64,000 nt of DNA, from positions 12,812,941 through 12,876,940 of the forward strand of contig NC_084607.1 in NCBI RefSeq assembly GCF_033807715.1, given 5' to 3'. Below are positions 45,103 to 55,429 of the stretch, in pieces; the stretch's first letter is position 1; each line of letters opens with the position of its first letter. The stretch comes from Cololabis saira. Taxonomy: Eukaryota; Chordata; Actinopteri; Beloniformes; Belonidae. A program made the position numbers and the translations under genes. Under the pieces are notes generated by a model, which searched no databases, was not told the origin of the DNA, and worked only from the letters and a program-made list of their open reading frames with translations.

Positions 45103-46666
45103 TTAGTTGCTGCCGAGACACACGGGTTCACCCTCAGCAACAAACCACACCTCGTTGTGTCTGTTAAACAAGGTCATTGGACTGCAAAAAAAAAACACAT
45201 GGATTCATATAAGATAATTCAGTATAGTGAGTGTTTTTAAAAAAAAATTTTGAAACATTTTCATCCAAATGCTGCAAATATGTTACCTGTTATATCCAAC
45301 AGCGGAGTGGGTTTCTTGGTACTTTGCATTATCCTTGTCCAGGGCGGTGGAGAGTTCATTTGCATTCTGGCTGTCTGACATGGTTGTCATCCATCCTCCG
45401 TAGCTCCTCACATACACGTTCATAGCTGGTGTCTCATGGATGTAAACCTGTAAAGCATGGGAAATGTCATTTCTTGCCAAAGCAGGAGGCCTTGAGAGAA
45501 AAGATTCAAGTCATTGTGAGCTTACGCGGTTGTTGGTAGGCTTAGGAGGATTCTTCTGATGCTCAGCTGGCAGCAGGAAACTCATTGTGTACACTCCCCT
45601 TTCCCAAAACTTCTTTTCAGGCATTTTGACAACAACGGGAGCCGTCATTTCAATTTTCTTTCCTGAAGACAAACACATAGGACAGCAAAGTTATGATGAA
45701 GAGGAAATAAATGAAAACAAGTTTAACATAATATTAGAAATTAAATATCTAATAAAACACTTTTACTGTCTTAGCTGTCGGATTGCAACTAAATACAATG
45801 ATTTTGTCAAAGGTCATTTGAACCTTAGCTAAAACACCAACATTCAAGTTTTTTTTAAAACTGACAAATATATTCAAATATTACTCTCTATGACTAAAAG
45901 TTTATAATAGAGCAAATTAGGCTTTATTATGGTCTCATGTAATATTTCTCCATGCTTATTATAAACATGAATATTCTTGCACCAAATTCCTTTTTCACAT
46001 TCAAACATTTTGTCACTATCAAAGTTATCAATAAAGGTTTAAACAAGTAAAAAAGAAAGATAATTATTTAAAAAAAAATGTATATCTGCATACCGTTCTC
46101 ATTTTCACCGGTGATGTATTTGAACAGTCGCATGAAAGCCTTTGGTGCAGCAAATTCCATGGCATAGGAGGTCTCGTTAGTAGAAACCCATTTCACAGAG
46201 TCATATTGACGCACCTGAGAGACATGAACAAGCATGTCCACTCAGCTTTTTCACAGTTTTCACCATCTGGAATGTGGAAAAGTTGTAGTCTTGTCCAGAG
46301 ACACTTACCTCATATTCACTGCCCTCACAAACGAGATCGAACAGCAGACATTCTTCTGTCTCAGAGCAGAACCGCAGCTGAGAGGAGTTTCTGTAAAATC
46401 AGTTTTTTTTCTTTTAAAAGCAGTCATTAGAAAGAATATAAGAGCAACATTTGTCTATGGCAGATCCAGGTTTCTTACCCAACTCTAGCCTCAGCTGTCA
46501 GAACCAGTAGAAAGCCAACAAGACCTGTAAGGTAAATCCTGAGAAACACAAGTGGAGGGATTTCAAAACAAGATAACTTTGCAATTCTTGTATGGACGTA
46601 ACATCCCAGTAATTACCTTTTGAAATTCCATCTAAGATCATCTATGAGGTAAAATGGTACTTACAT
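45103..46666 (-). CDS. Secreted SOUL/HEBP2-like haem-binding protein, complete
   Basis: It belongs to the SOUL/HEBP family, which binds haem or porphyrins; the role of this fish member is unknown to me. Exons in transcript order: 46666-46665 (only AT of the start codon), 46538-46479, 46390-46309, 46214-46094, 45662-45526, 45447-45287, 45181-45103. The sum is 642 nt, giving 213 aa. The start codon is AT joined to G across the first intron. Residues 1 to about 17 (MIYLTGLVGFLLVLTAEA) look like a signal peptide, which classical HEBP1/2 lack. The SOUL fold is clear: VRQYDSVKWVSTN, FMRLFKYITGENE, KKIEMTAPVVV, VYTMSFLLPAEHQ, VYVRSYGGW and NRHNEVWFV near the end. Three cysteines in residues 29-42 and one near the C-terminus could form disulphides. 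The closest named groups are fish soul/hebp2 genes; I cannot choose among them. Confidence 0.9.
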
Positions 46667-46719
46667 TGTGACAGACAACCGTTCTTGTAGGAATGTTTGC
46701 AGCCTGGACCAAAGCAAGC

Positions 46720-46726
46720 ATTTATA
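46720..46726 (-). promoter_or_regulatory. TATA box of the SOUL gene
   Basis: In the sense direction this reads TATAAAT within GGAGTATAAATGC. It lies about 54-60 bp upstream of the AT of the split start codon. A start site about 30 bp downstream gives a leader of only 25-30 nt. The position supports both the gene model and the very short first exon. Confidence 0.7.
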
Positions 46727-47263
46727 CTCCTCTGGTTATGAAAGACAAAACAGACCACTCCCTGCACTCATAACACAAAGAGGACAATACTATGTCAAGA
46801 CTTGAAAAACAAGTAAAAAAAACAAAAAACATTGGTAAAGAAGGGGGGGGGGGTTAATACTGCTGTGTCATGGTTTGTTACCTAATATCAGTTCAATGTA
46901 GATGAGATGATTAAATATCAAAAGGTGAGAACCGTTTCTTACGACATCACATACAATAACTTGGTGGTTAACAATGCTGCATCACAGCTGGAAGTCTCCT
47001 GGTTCTAATCCTGGCAGGGATCTATGTGGGGTTTGCATGGTCTCCTGGTGCTTTTATGGGTTTTCTCCACATGCTTCGGCCAGAGCTGGGCTGGAACCAT
47101 AAAGTGGCCCAGCATTTTTGGCCACACCGTGATTATTAAAGTATTCTGTTTTTGTAATTTCTGCAAACCAGTGTCAACTTTACATTAACCTACAAAAATC
47201 AAATAACACTTGGTGACAGTCATAAACATTAAACATTAGTGTTCATGATATGGGTCCTGCCTG

Positions 47264-47269
<6 letters not shown>

Positions 47270-47345
<76 letters not shown>
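47270..47345. repeat. (CA)n microsatellite
   Basis: This is an uninterrupted CA array of about 37 units inside the hAT-like element at 47081-48081. Confidence 0.97.
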
Positions 47346-47346
<1 letters not shown>

Positions 47347-47433
47347 AGGTTGTGTACAAAACTCTATGAGCTGAGCACTATAGAGTTCTGTTTTAATTTC
47401 CTAAATTGAGCATTTGCACACTTTTACCCCCCC

Positions 47434-47572
47434 ATCTCCTCCTCCTCTTCTTCCTCCTCCTCCCGCTCCTGCCCCTCCTGCTCCTCCTTCTCCTTCTCCT
47501 CTCCTGCTCCTGCTCCCCCTCCTCCTTCTACTTCTTCTTCTCCTTCTGCCCCTCCTCCTCCTCCTGCCTGAC
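47434..47572. repeat. Pyrimidine-rich (TCC/CTTCTC) low-complexity tract
   Basis: About 140 bp of TCC, TCT and CTG/CCC triplets form a strand-asymmetric polypyrimidine tract. It yields long spurious frames on both strands (Pro/Leu/Ser-rich on plus, Glu/Gly/Arg-rich on minus). Such tracts can form triplex DNA, but no function is shown. Confidence 0.9.
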
Positions 47573-48240
47573 TCATCCCACATTCATAGATGTTAATTTG
47601 CTGGCCATATGGCGAACCGGGCAATGGGCCGATGCACATGTTTGGACCTGAGCTAATAATTTTATCAAAACAACAAACAAAAAAAAAGACATTGGTATGA
47701 GACATGAACTGCAACCATTGGTAGAATTTCAGGGCTTGGGCTACTAATCCAATGAAATCTCTAAACCCTCGCACCCCCCTCCTTCCCCCACCGTTAACCA
47801 GAGTTATTGATTGTTACCATTTGAGCTGGAGAGAAGTGTGCGTCCAGAATGGGAAATACACCACAAAAATGCAAGGGGGTGGGGGGGCAGAAAAGCTGTG
47901 AGATAAAAGGCTCAAAAGAAGAAGAAGAAGAATGTTTATGACTGGCACCAAGGATTTTTGTAGGCTAAGGTAAAGTTGACACTGGCTTGCAGACGTTACA
48001 AAAACAGAATGGTTTAGTATCATGGTGGGCCGCCGTGGCCAAGAAATGCCCGGGCCGTTTTTATGGTCCCAGTCCAGCCCTGGTGATTGGTGATTCTTAA
48101 TTGCCCAAGTGAATGTGAGTGTGGTCCTTTATCTGTATGTTTACCTCTGCTTTCACTCAGAGACAGTCGGGGAGGAATCCAGCGGACCCCTGTGAACCTG
48201 ATTGGGGGTGGGGTGGGTGGGTGTAGATGATGGATAATGG

Positions 48241-49019
48241 TCATGAATCATACACCAATGTCATGTTTTTAATAAAATATACATTTTCATCTGACATGTA
48301 CTCTTTCCTCTGACATATTGCACTTTATGAAACTGCTGGAAAATTGTCAGATCTTATACTATTCGAAACAGTTGCTTCTTTAATTAAAACAAAATTAGGC
48401 TCAGTGCAAACTTTTTTTCCCCTCTTGTCACCTGCTGGAAAATATATTTACAAGAAGAACCCAATTTCTTCTCTTTGTTCCCCTTTCACCGTATGATTGG
48501 AATATATGGTTGCATAATGAACGTTTCATTTGTTATTCAGGTACCTTGTGTTCTTTTTCACGTGTCTGGCAGAACATGTGAGGAACGGCCTCACACACTC
48601 ACAGTCTCTTATTACCATGCAATATTATTTAACACTACATTGTACAGAAAACTCTATATTGACGCCCTTAGCTCAGGTGTACACAGCAAACAATGTGGCT
48701 GAGTCAGAAATAATGGGTACACTTTGCAAGCATTCAGCTCTCAAGAGAATTTCTGACACTGATTACACCTTTTATTGGAACCCACACGATACTTTTGTAC
48801 ATCCAGAACACCAGATAATGGTGTTTGTTCACATGGAAAATGCATTCAGCTGTGAAACAAAATATCCAATCACATCCAGGTATGTAACTGAAGAGACTTG
48901 ATGCACAAATTCACTAAACAACTTCAAGTAATATAAATGTACAGATTTAATATGTTTATGCTCATTTTTTTCTGGACTTCTCAAGTGTCTCCAGTACCAT
49001 CCATACTTCACAGACTAGA
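48241..49019. other. Intergenic, no supported gene
   Basis: A 123-codon ATG-led frame lies at 48530-48901 on the plus strand. It has no similarity I recognise, no splice context and no promoter motif, and a second overlapping frame is similarly long. I treat both as chance. Confidence 0.5.
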
Positions 49020-50030
49020 ATTTGTTAAGTGAAGGACATCATGTTGACACTGTAGTCAGGAGCACAGCAACTCTGAGATGTGTCACATATAGAAGTTTGC
49101 AGATGACACAACTATCATGGGGTGTATCAGAGAAGGCAGAGAGGTGGAGTACAGGTCTCTGTTGAAGGGCTTTATCATCTGGTGTAACCATTTGCACCAC
49201 AACACAACAAGAAAAAGAATAGTTACATTATTCTTGAAGATTTTGAACACTCAGCAAGATCTGTTTCTGTTCATCGACTTTAGAAAGTCCAGACCAATCC
49301 CATGACCAGTTCTGATCGACGAAGTTGAAATGGAGGTCATAGCCAGCAGTACCTTGGGCTGTGATACGGTGACAAGCTGGACTGGACCAGAAACTCAGGC
49401 CAGAGGCTGAGATCTGCAAGAAACTGAGGAGGCTGAGATTTGGTGAAACTGAGGAGGCTGCGATCTGCAGAAACTCTGAGAAGACTGAGATCTGCAGAAA
49501 CTCTGAGGAGGCTGCGATCTGCAAGAAACTCAGAGGAGGCTGAAATCTGCAGAAACTCTGAGGAGGCTGCCATCTGCAGAGACTCAAAGGAGGCTGTGAT
49601 CTGCAGAAACTCTGGAGAGGCTGCCATCTGCAAGAAACTCAGAGGAGGCTGAAATCTGCAGAAACTCTGAGGAGGCTGCCATCTGCAGAGACTCAAAGGA
49701 GGCTGTGATCTGCAGAAACTCTGGAGAGGCTCCCATCTGCAGAAACTCAGAGGAGGTTGCCATCTGCAAGAAACTCAGAGGAGGCTGAAATCTGCAGAAA
49801 CTCTGAGGAGGCTGCAATCTGCAGAAACTCTGAGGAGGCTGTGATCTGCAGAAACATCACTACGGACTAAAGTAGTCAGTTGCTATGCAAACTGGACTGG
49901 GTGCAATCAATTGACTACTTGAGTGTAATATTGTACTTGTGCAATAGTCTTCTCCTGTGCAGATGTTTTAATTACATTTATCTGAGGGAAGCAGGCCAAA
50001 GGGATCAATAAAGTTCTGTTCCATCTAATC
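49020..50030 (+). mobile_element. Degraded LINE (non-LTR) with minisatellite expansion
   Basis: At 49102-49133 the plus strand reads A-D-D-T-T-I-M-G-C-I, the reverse-transcriptase FADD-type box. Downstream codons continue in LINE style (REGREVEYRSLLKG, IIWCNHL, and ...WTGPETQ) before entering the 27-bp array. The 3' tail GGATCAATAAAGTTCTGTTC followed by CATCTAATCTCATC resembles fish LINE tails. The reading frame is broken and lacks the rest of the polymerase, so it is a dead fragment. Confidence 0.6.
49415..49853. repeat. 27-bp minisatellite with higher-order structure
   Basis: About 15 units of 27-28 bp, consensus GATCTGCAGAAACTCTGAGG + AGGCTGC, lie head to tail. Unit variants recur in a fixed order with a period of four units (about 109 bp): a CAAGAAACTCAGAGG unit, an AATCTGCAG unit, a CAGAGACTCAAAGG unit, then a CTCTGGAGAGG unit. 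Because 27 is nine codons, the array stays open in several frames and produces repetitive spurious ORFs whose N-termini repeat every 109 bp. Confidence 0.92.
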
Positions 50031-50139
50031 TCATCTCATATTAAAAGAACTTGATAGATTTGATTGAAAAATGTTTTCATGATTTTTAAAAAAAGAAGAA
50101 AAAAAATAATTTGTATTAGAGGATCCTTCATGTGTTTGT

Positions 50140-50335
50140 GTTTTCCAAATCAGAAATTAAATTTACATGGTAGTGAAGATGATAGTAAATTTGTACACTG
50201 TCATCGTCAAATCAATCCTCACATCCTCCATCACAGTGGGGTTTGCTGCAGCCACGGCCAGGGACAAGGCCACGGACAAGGCCAGGGACAAGGCCAAGCT
50301 GCAGCGCGTCATTCACTCTGCTGAGAAGGGATCGG
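50140..50335 (+). mobile_element. LINE ORF2 C-terminal fragment
   Basis: The plus-strand frame from about 50190 reads IVKSILTSSITVGFAAATAR, then DKA repeats and KLQRVIHSAEK. This resembles the C-terminal part of fish non-LTR polyproteins (S-I-L-T-S-S-I-T-V, LQRV...SAEK; recalled motif). The 12-18 bp units around 50258-50300 (GACAAGGCCA-type) are a small in-frame tandem expansion. Similarity stops after about 50335. Confidence 0.6.
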
Positions 50336-50459
50336 CTGCAATAAAAAGCAATACACTAAATACCGGTAGTAGTTTCGTGGTTTTGTATACAGGATGTGTA
50401 GTATTCATGTCCACTAAGTACGGTGAGGCACACATGTATTTGGACAATTACAGAGTTTA

Positions 50460-51955
50460 GATTTGTTTTCCCTTTTATATAAAACCACATCATATTGAAA
50501 AAAGAAAAATAAAACAATCAAGATGCGATCAAAGTATAGGTATTCAGCTGTAATTCAAAGGAACATTTAACATTTAGGAGTTAAAACCATTTCAAGCAAA
50601 TTACCTCCATTTTCAGGGCCCGAAAATTATATGAACCAAAAATAGGTCAATTGACTGGATGTGGGCGATTCCCGCATTACTTCAAGACGAATGACACAGA
50701 TATAAAGTCTGGTGTTGATAACAGGATACTGAGTTGGCATTTGGCAGCTGTTTGAAGCTACCAGTACAAAGTTCAAGCAGATCTCAGGGCAAAGGGAGGG
50801 AGGAGGCCACCATTACACTGAGAAGTATTTGGTACATTCTTGACCTGTTAACAACAGAGCTCAACACCAGAGAAACAACTAAATGATGATCCTTTCCTTG
50901 TTGAAGAGAAACCCCTTTGCCACATGCCACATGGGTTTAATGATGACGTGACTGCTGTGAAACCTCTTAATTTGAAAACTGAAAATCTACATTTAGATCA
51001 CATCTGGACTGTTTTATTATAAATCCATCATGATAGTGTATCAAGGTAAATGATTCATTGCAGAGGACAGAAAGCCCTGGTTAACATACACAAAAACAGG
51101 AGAAAAGAAAGTCGAACAAAGAAGGTCAATATCTAGGACTTAGCTGCCAACTGCAACAACTTTGTGTTCAAAGATTTTCCTTTTGTTACTGGGGACAAAG
51201 AATGATGTACATACAAGTGAAACCCTTCCAAGTGTTACAAAAACAAAAACACAAGAGTGTTTTCTTAATACTGAATAATGAACCAAATCTTTTAGAACAC
51301 CACTGTATATATATGTTAGAAACTTTGTTTTTAGAAACTACAATAAAAGTACATTTTATCTACCATAGCACACTAAACACAGGATGTACTGCATTCTATG
51401 TGGAGGAGGTCCTGCAGTTACTCAGGCTGCTTCATTGTTAAGGCCCAGCAGGATTAGTGGAACTGAACATTTTTGAGTTTAACATAAAATGTGTTTGTTC
51501 TGTTGTTAGTCAAAATGATAAAGGCCTATTTATCATAAGTGAAATGCTTTTTTTGAACAGTGCAATAGATGTATTATTTAATAACTTATTTTAGTTAATT
51601 GGTCAAACATTACACACAGAGAGTGTGCGGATGTAGACTGCCCTCTGGTGGTTACTTTGAGGAACAGCAAGGCAGAGCTGAATTTACATTTGGACGGACG
51701 GCCACAGAATGATTGCGACGTTTTGATCTCCATTTACAGAATTCTAATCAGTAATTGTAAAAAATATATTAAAAAAAATAAATAAATACAAATATTAACG
51801 CAGTCAAGTATGTGCAGAGGAGGTCTTTCCGTTTTTAGAAGGACTTCATAAATCATAGCATATTTGTAAGATGCATATGTTATTGTGGTAGTAGTGTAGT
51901 AAAAGCATCATTAGTGATGATAATGGCATTAAATTTGCAAAACAACTTTTCTCAC
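50460..51955. other. Intergenic, no supported feature
   Basis: AT-rich DNA without recognisable genes or clear element ends. ORFs are short and unsupported. Confidence 0.5.
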
Positions 51956-51962
51956 CTACAGG

Positions 51963-52162
51963 ACTACAACTCCCATGCTGTGTGAAGTTGAGCCATTTAA
52001 AGTAATCCCTGGGTTTATGTCGCTGCCCGTCCAGAGCGGTCGTGTGGCCTGAGACTGGTTCTGTCTGCTCTGTAGCTACTGCTGCAGCAGCCTGGAACCC
52101 GCTGCTTCTTCACAGTCTGGCTATTTCCCACAACAGCCGCAGTGCAGAAACTGACCCCACAG
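51963..52162 (+). promoter_or_regulatory. ZNF143-type promoter motif with possible non-coding first exon
   Basis: ACTACAACTCCCATGCTG at 51963-51980 matches the start of the SBS/ZNF143 promoter motif (ACTACAACTCCCAGAATGC; established motif). It is followed by a less AT-rich stretch, and at 52161-52163 CCCCACAG|GTTGGT could be a splice donor. The next gene in this direction is rdh8, whose first coding exon has a plausible acceptor at 53960-53961, so this may be its untranslated exon 1. That link is inference. Confidence 0.35.
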
Positions 52163-52478
52163 GTTGGTAGACTGCAACACAGCAGACCAGTCAATCTCAC
52201 GTCGATATTTCTGTCTTCATTTGCCTTCTGCTGGGATTTAAAAGCTTCTGCAGTGATCTTCTATATTGTGTTGTTGTCTTGTTGTAAATCACCTGGCTGT
52301 AAAATAGGTTATTTAGTGTTTGAATGAACACATGTCAAGAATTAATTTTACATGTCTTTATTTCAGAGAGAAATGTATGTCAAAGTTTAGATCGGCCACT
52401 TCTGCGGAAGTAAACCGATCCATGTGGCCCACTATTTTTACCCCACGAAATTTGTAACAATTAGTTATTTTAGTTTTA

Positions 52479-52602
<124 letters not shown>

Positions 52603-52619
52603 CACATTATTTCAGAATA

Positions 52620-53960
52620 CAAAAGAACTGCAGATTTAATCCTCATATGAATTCATCCAAGCTCCAACAGTCAAGCTGCTCCGGATAAGGGGATAAAGCT
52701 GTAGAATGTTAATCTATAATATAGCAATCATTATGAAAGAGCAGTCTGCATTTTTAATGCTTTTGATTCTGTTGCTTCAATGTTTACTTTGTAAAAACCC
52801 ATTGCAGGAATTGTGTTTGTAACAGAGCGTTTTTCTACATTTTGATATTTTAGGTTCTGATTCCCCCTGTTGATATAATATTGTTTCATTTGTCTTGCTG
52901 GATTGTTTTTTTTTGTAATCTCTTAAATCCATCCTCCTTTTCTCCCATTTTTTTTCCTGTTGCTTTCTCTACGAACTCCATTGTTATTGACCTGTTATTA
53001 CGTTGTTGCCCTCTCTTGAAAATAAGATATAATCGGAGAGTGTCGGACAGTTTATTCTTTGAATAAATAACACAATGGCTCTGGCCCTACTGGTGTCTGA
53101 CAGAAAGAAAAATGTGTGTTACAATATGGAACCTAATTTGTTGATTTGAATTAAATGGTCATGTCAGGGGGAGCAGAGATAGTCTTTGCATTTGCAAATC
53201 AACTGCAATGGGACATAATCTAACCACATGGAAGGATTTCAGTGTTTATGGCCCATGTAAAGTATTAATACAGGTCTATTAATGATTTTAATAATGCAAC
53301 ATGTTGGTATGATTATATGTTTAACATACCATAACTGCTACGGGAGATGTGCACCTTACAGGACAATCTCAAAGTCTCAGAGAGTGCCAAGACAGTGGCC
53401 TTCTGAATCATTCAGGCAATAGGATACAGTATCCACCTGAATGTGGGAGAGTGATGGCCAGCGGACGTAGCAGAGCTGCATGGCCTGTACACACAGCTGG
53501 GTGCAGGCAGGAGGACGAGCTGTCCACCTTCTTCCAACACTGCTGAGTTTCCCAACTCTGTAGTCTTCCCCTCACGAAAGCGAGTGGGCCCACAGGAAAT
53601 AATCAAAATGATCGCTTTGTGAAAATACAAAGTTTTAATTGGAGCTGGGAAGTGGGATGTGATGCAGGAAGAGTTTGTGAAGAAGGTGGCACAGGCAACG
53701 GGCCATGTAGGCATCCTATGGGTTGTAGAATGCCACCTGTATCAGATCTGAAGATGCAGACACAAGATGTGACGTAGAAAAGAACATGTTTGGATCAGAA
53801 TGCATGATGATCATAAAAACACAACTAAGAATGATCCCACTGACACCAGGGCTAATACCTTGGGATTCAATACAGTTTTGCTGTATTGAATCCATCGTGG
53901 CCTTTTTATATACATTTCTATATTATATGATAACTTTTCAACCACTTCCGTGTCTATTTA
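52620..53960. other. Region upstream of the rdh8 coding exons
   Basis: No supported coding sequence. The stretch 53400-53710 is somewhat richer in GC and could hold untranslated or regulatory DNA. A pyrimidine tract and acceptor (CCGTGTCTATTTAG) ends at 53961, which would leave a 32-nt 5' UTR before the rdh8 ATG. Confidence 0.4.
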
Positions 53961-53993
53961 GGGTCCACCTGAGCCTGAGATCAGAAGCTGATT

Positions 53994-55429
53994 ATGATGG
54001 GGAGCAGGAAGGTGCTGGTGACTGGGTGCTCCTCTGGCATTGGCCTGGCTGTGGCTGTACGGTTGGCCAACGATGAGCTGAGGCGGTTTAAAGGTCAGTA
54101 ATTACTGTATATGATGCAGATGACAGGAGTAACTCTAGTTACCAAACTCCAGTGTGTTCATTGTCTGTATGAGTCAGTGGTTGCCACAATGAGGGATCTC
54201 GGGAAACGGGGACCCTTGGAGAAAGCAGCTGGCGACTCATTAAATAAAACGCTGGAAATCAAAGAGCTGGATGCGTGCAGTGAAGCCTCCATCAAAGACT
54301 GCATCAGCAGCCTGCCCAACAGACAAGTGGATGTCCTGGGTCTGTCTCCGCTCCTTCTATAAGTGAATCTGGGATTCCCCTTGCAATTTGACTGTATAAA
54401 CTTGAACTATTGTGTCATTGTAGTGAGTAACGCTGGTGTTGGGATGATCGGGCCGCTGGAGTGCCAGAGCATCAGCGACATGAAGGACCTCTTTGACACC
54501 AACTTCTTCGGCCTGGTGCGGTTGGTGAAGGAGTTGCTACCAGACATGAAGCAGCGGCAGAGTGGCCATATTGTGGTGATGAGCAGTGTCATGGGACTAC
54601 AGGGTGTGTTTTTGTGCGTCATTTCAGAAAATGCTAACCATAAAGATAAAAAGCGGAAATGTTGTTCACACATTTCCTAATGTTTCCTTGCAGGACTTCT
54701 GTTCAACGATGTCTACGCTGCCTCCAAATTCGCTGTGGAAGGATTTTGTGAAAGTCTGGCAGTGCAAGCATTGAAGTTTAACATCAAGTGATTACATGTC
54801 CTACAAAATACGTTAGCTACTACAATTTTGTCAGCTCTCAATTGAAATGTGAGTTTTCATTCTCGCACTGGTGAGAGATTTACAGTTTAACACCCCTTTT
54901 TTCTATCTTTAAAGGACTACTCTTGTGGAACCTGGTCCAGTGGTGACAGAGTTTGAAAGGAAGGTGTATGAAGATGCTGAGAAGATGGATCTAACAGGGA
55001 CAGATGAAGAGACTGCTAAAATCTTTCGTGAGATCTACCTGCCATACTCTGAAAAGATCTTCGCGTCATTAGGCCAGACACCGCAGGAAGTGGCTGAGGC
55101 AAGTGGGGAACGTTTTTTCCATTTCAGTTTAAAAGCAATCAAAAGTTAGTTTGTTTTTTCCGTGGAGATACATAATAATGAGGCCTCTTCTGGTGTGGAA
55201 TGCTTTGTTCACTGTTTAGCAAACGTATAAAGTGATCACAGCCGCAGACCCTCCTTTGCGCCACCAGACGAACTGCCTGTATACGCCCATGACTGCACTG
55301 AAGCACGCCGACCCGACTGGACGGCTGCCCATGGACACTTTCTACAAGATGCTCTTTAAACACAGCGGTGTGTTCAATGCTACTCTTGGGATCATGCGCA
55401 TGTTGCAAAGAACAGGTGGGAAGAAATGA
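53994..55429 (+). CDS. rdh8: RDH8-type short-chain dehydrogenase (all-trans-retinol dehydrogenase), complete
   Basis: The family reduces all-trans-retinal with NADPH in photoreceptor outer segments; this is the likely role. Six coding exons: 53994-54093, 54178-54339, 54424-54603, 54694-54787, 54915-55098, 55220-55429. The sum is 930 nt, giving 309 aa. The cofactor motif TGCSSGIG lies near residues 10-17, SNAGVG near 91, and the catalytic Ser142 ([10 protein letters not shown]), Tyr155 and Lys159 (YAASK) are all present, as are [11 protein letters not shown] and [14 protein letters not shown] and [20 protein letters not shown] are RDH8/HSD17B1-like. A second ATG at 53997 is also possible. Intron 5 uses a GC donor (GAG|GCAAGT). 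The C-terminus ([11 protein letters not shown]) lacks the cysteine cluster of mammalian RDH8. HSD17B1 is the closest alternative, but the C-terminal half favours RDH8. I cannot separate rdh8a from rdh8b. Confidence 0.92.

Larger units (their letters stand above)
47081..48081. mobile_element. hAT-like element inserted in a SINE, carrying microsatellites
   Basis: The left end CAGAGCTGGGCTGGAACCAT followed by AAAGTGGCCCAGCATTTTTG matches the reverse complement of the right end, CAGGGCTGGACTGGGACCAT followed by AAAAACGGCCCGGGCATTTC. The interior is not coding and holds the CA and TCC arrays. I could not see an intact 8-bp duplication, although interruption of the SINE fixes the edges within a few bases. 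Confidence 0.75.
46970..48240 (+). repeat. SINE-like repeat split by a hAT insertion
   Basis: The left half (46970-47080: GGCAGGGATCTATGTGGGGT, TTTGCATGGTCTCC, GGGTTTTCTCC) and right half (48082-48240: GGTGATTCTTAATTGCCC, GTGAGTGTGG, then ACCCCTGTGAACCTGA and GATGATGGATAATGG) are the two parts of one very common fish repeat, recalled from general knowledge. The hAT-like element at 47081-48081 separates them. Confidence 0.7.

Noticed and set aside
47401..47774. Glu/Gly-rich and Pro/Leu-rich ORFs
   Set aside because: They are translations of a polypyrimidine low-complexity tract inside a transposon.
48530..48901. 123-codon ORF downstream of the SINE
   Set aside because: No recognisable domain, no promoter, no conserved splice sites, and another frame is open over the same stretch.
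49228..49817. Repetitive ORFs with identical N-termini, and a possible CRISPR-like array
   Set aside because: The units are contiguous 27-bp minisatellite copies without spacers. The identical starts reflect the 109-bp higher-order period. The host is a vertebrate.
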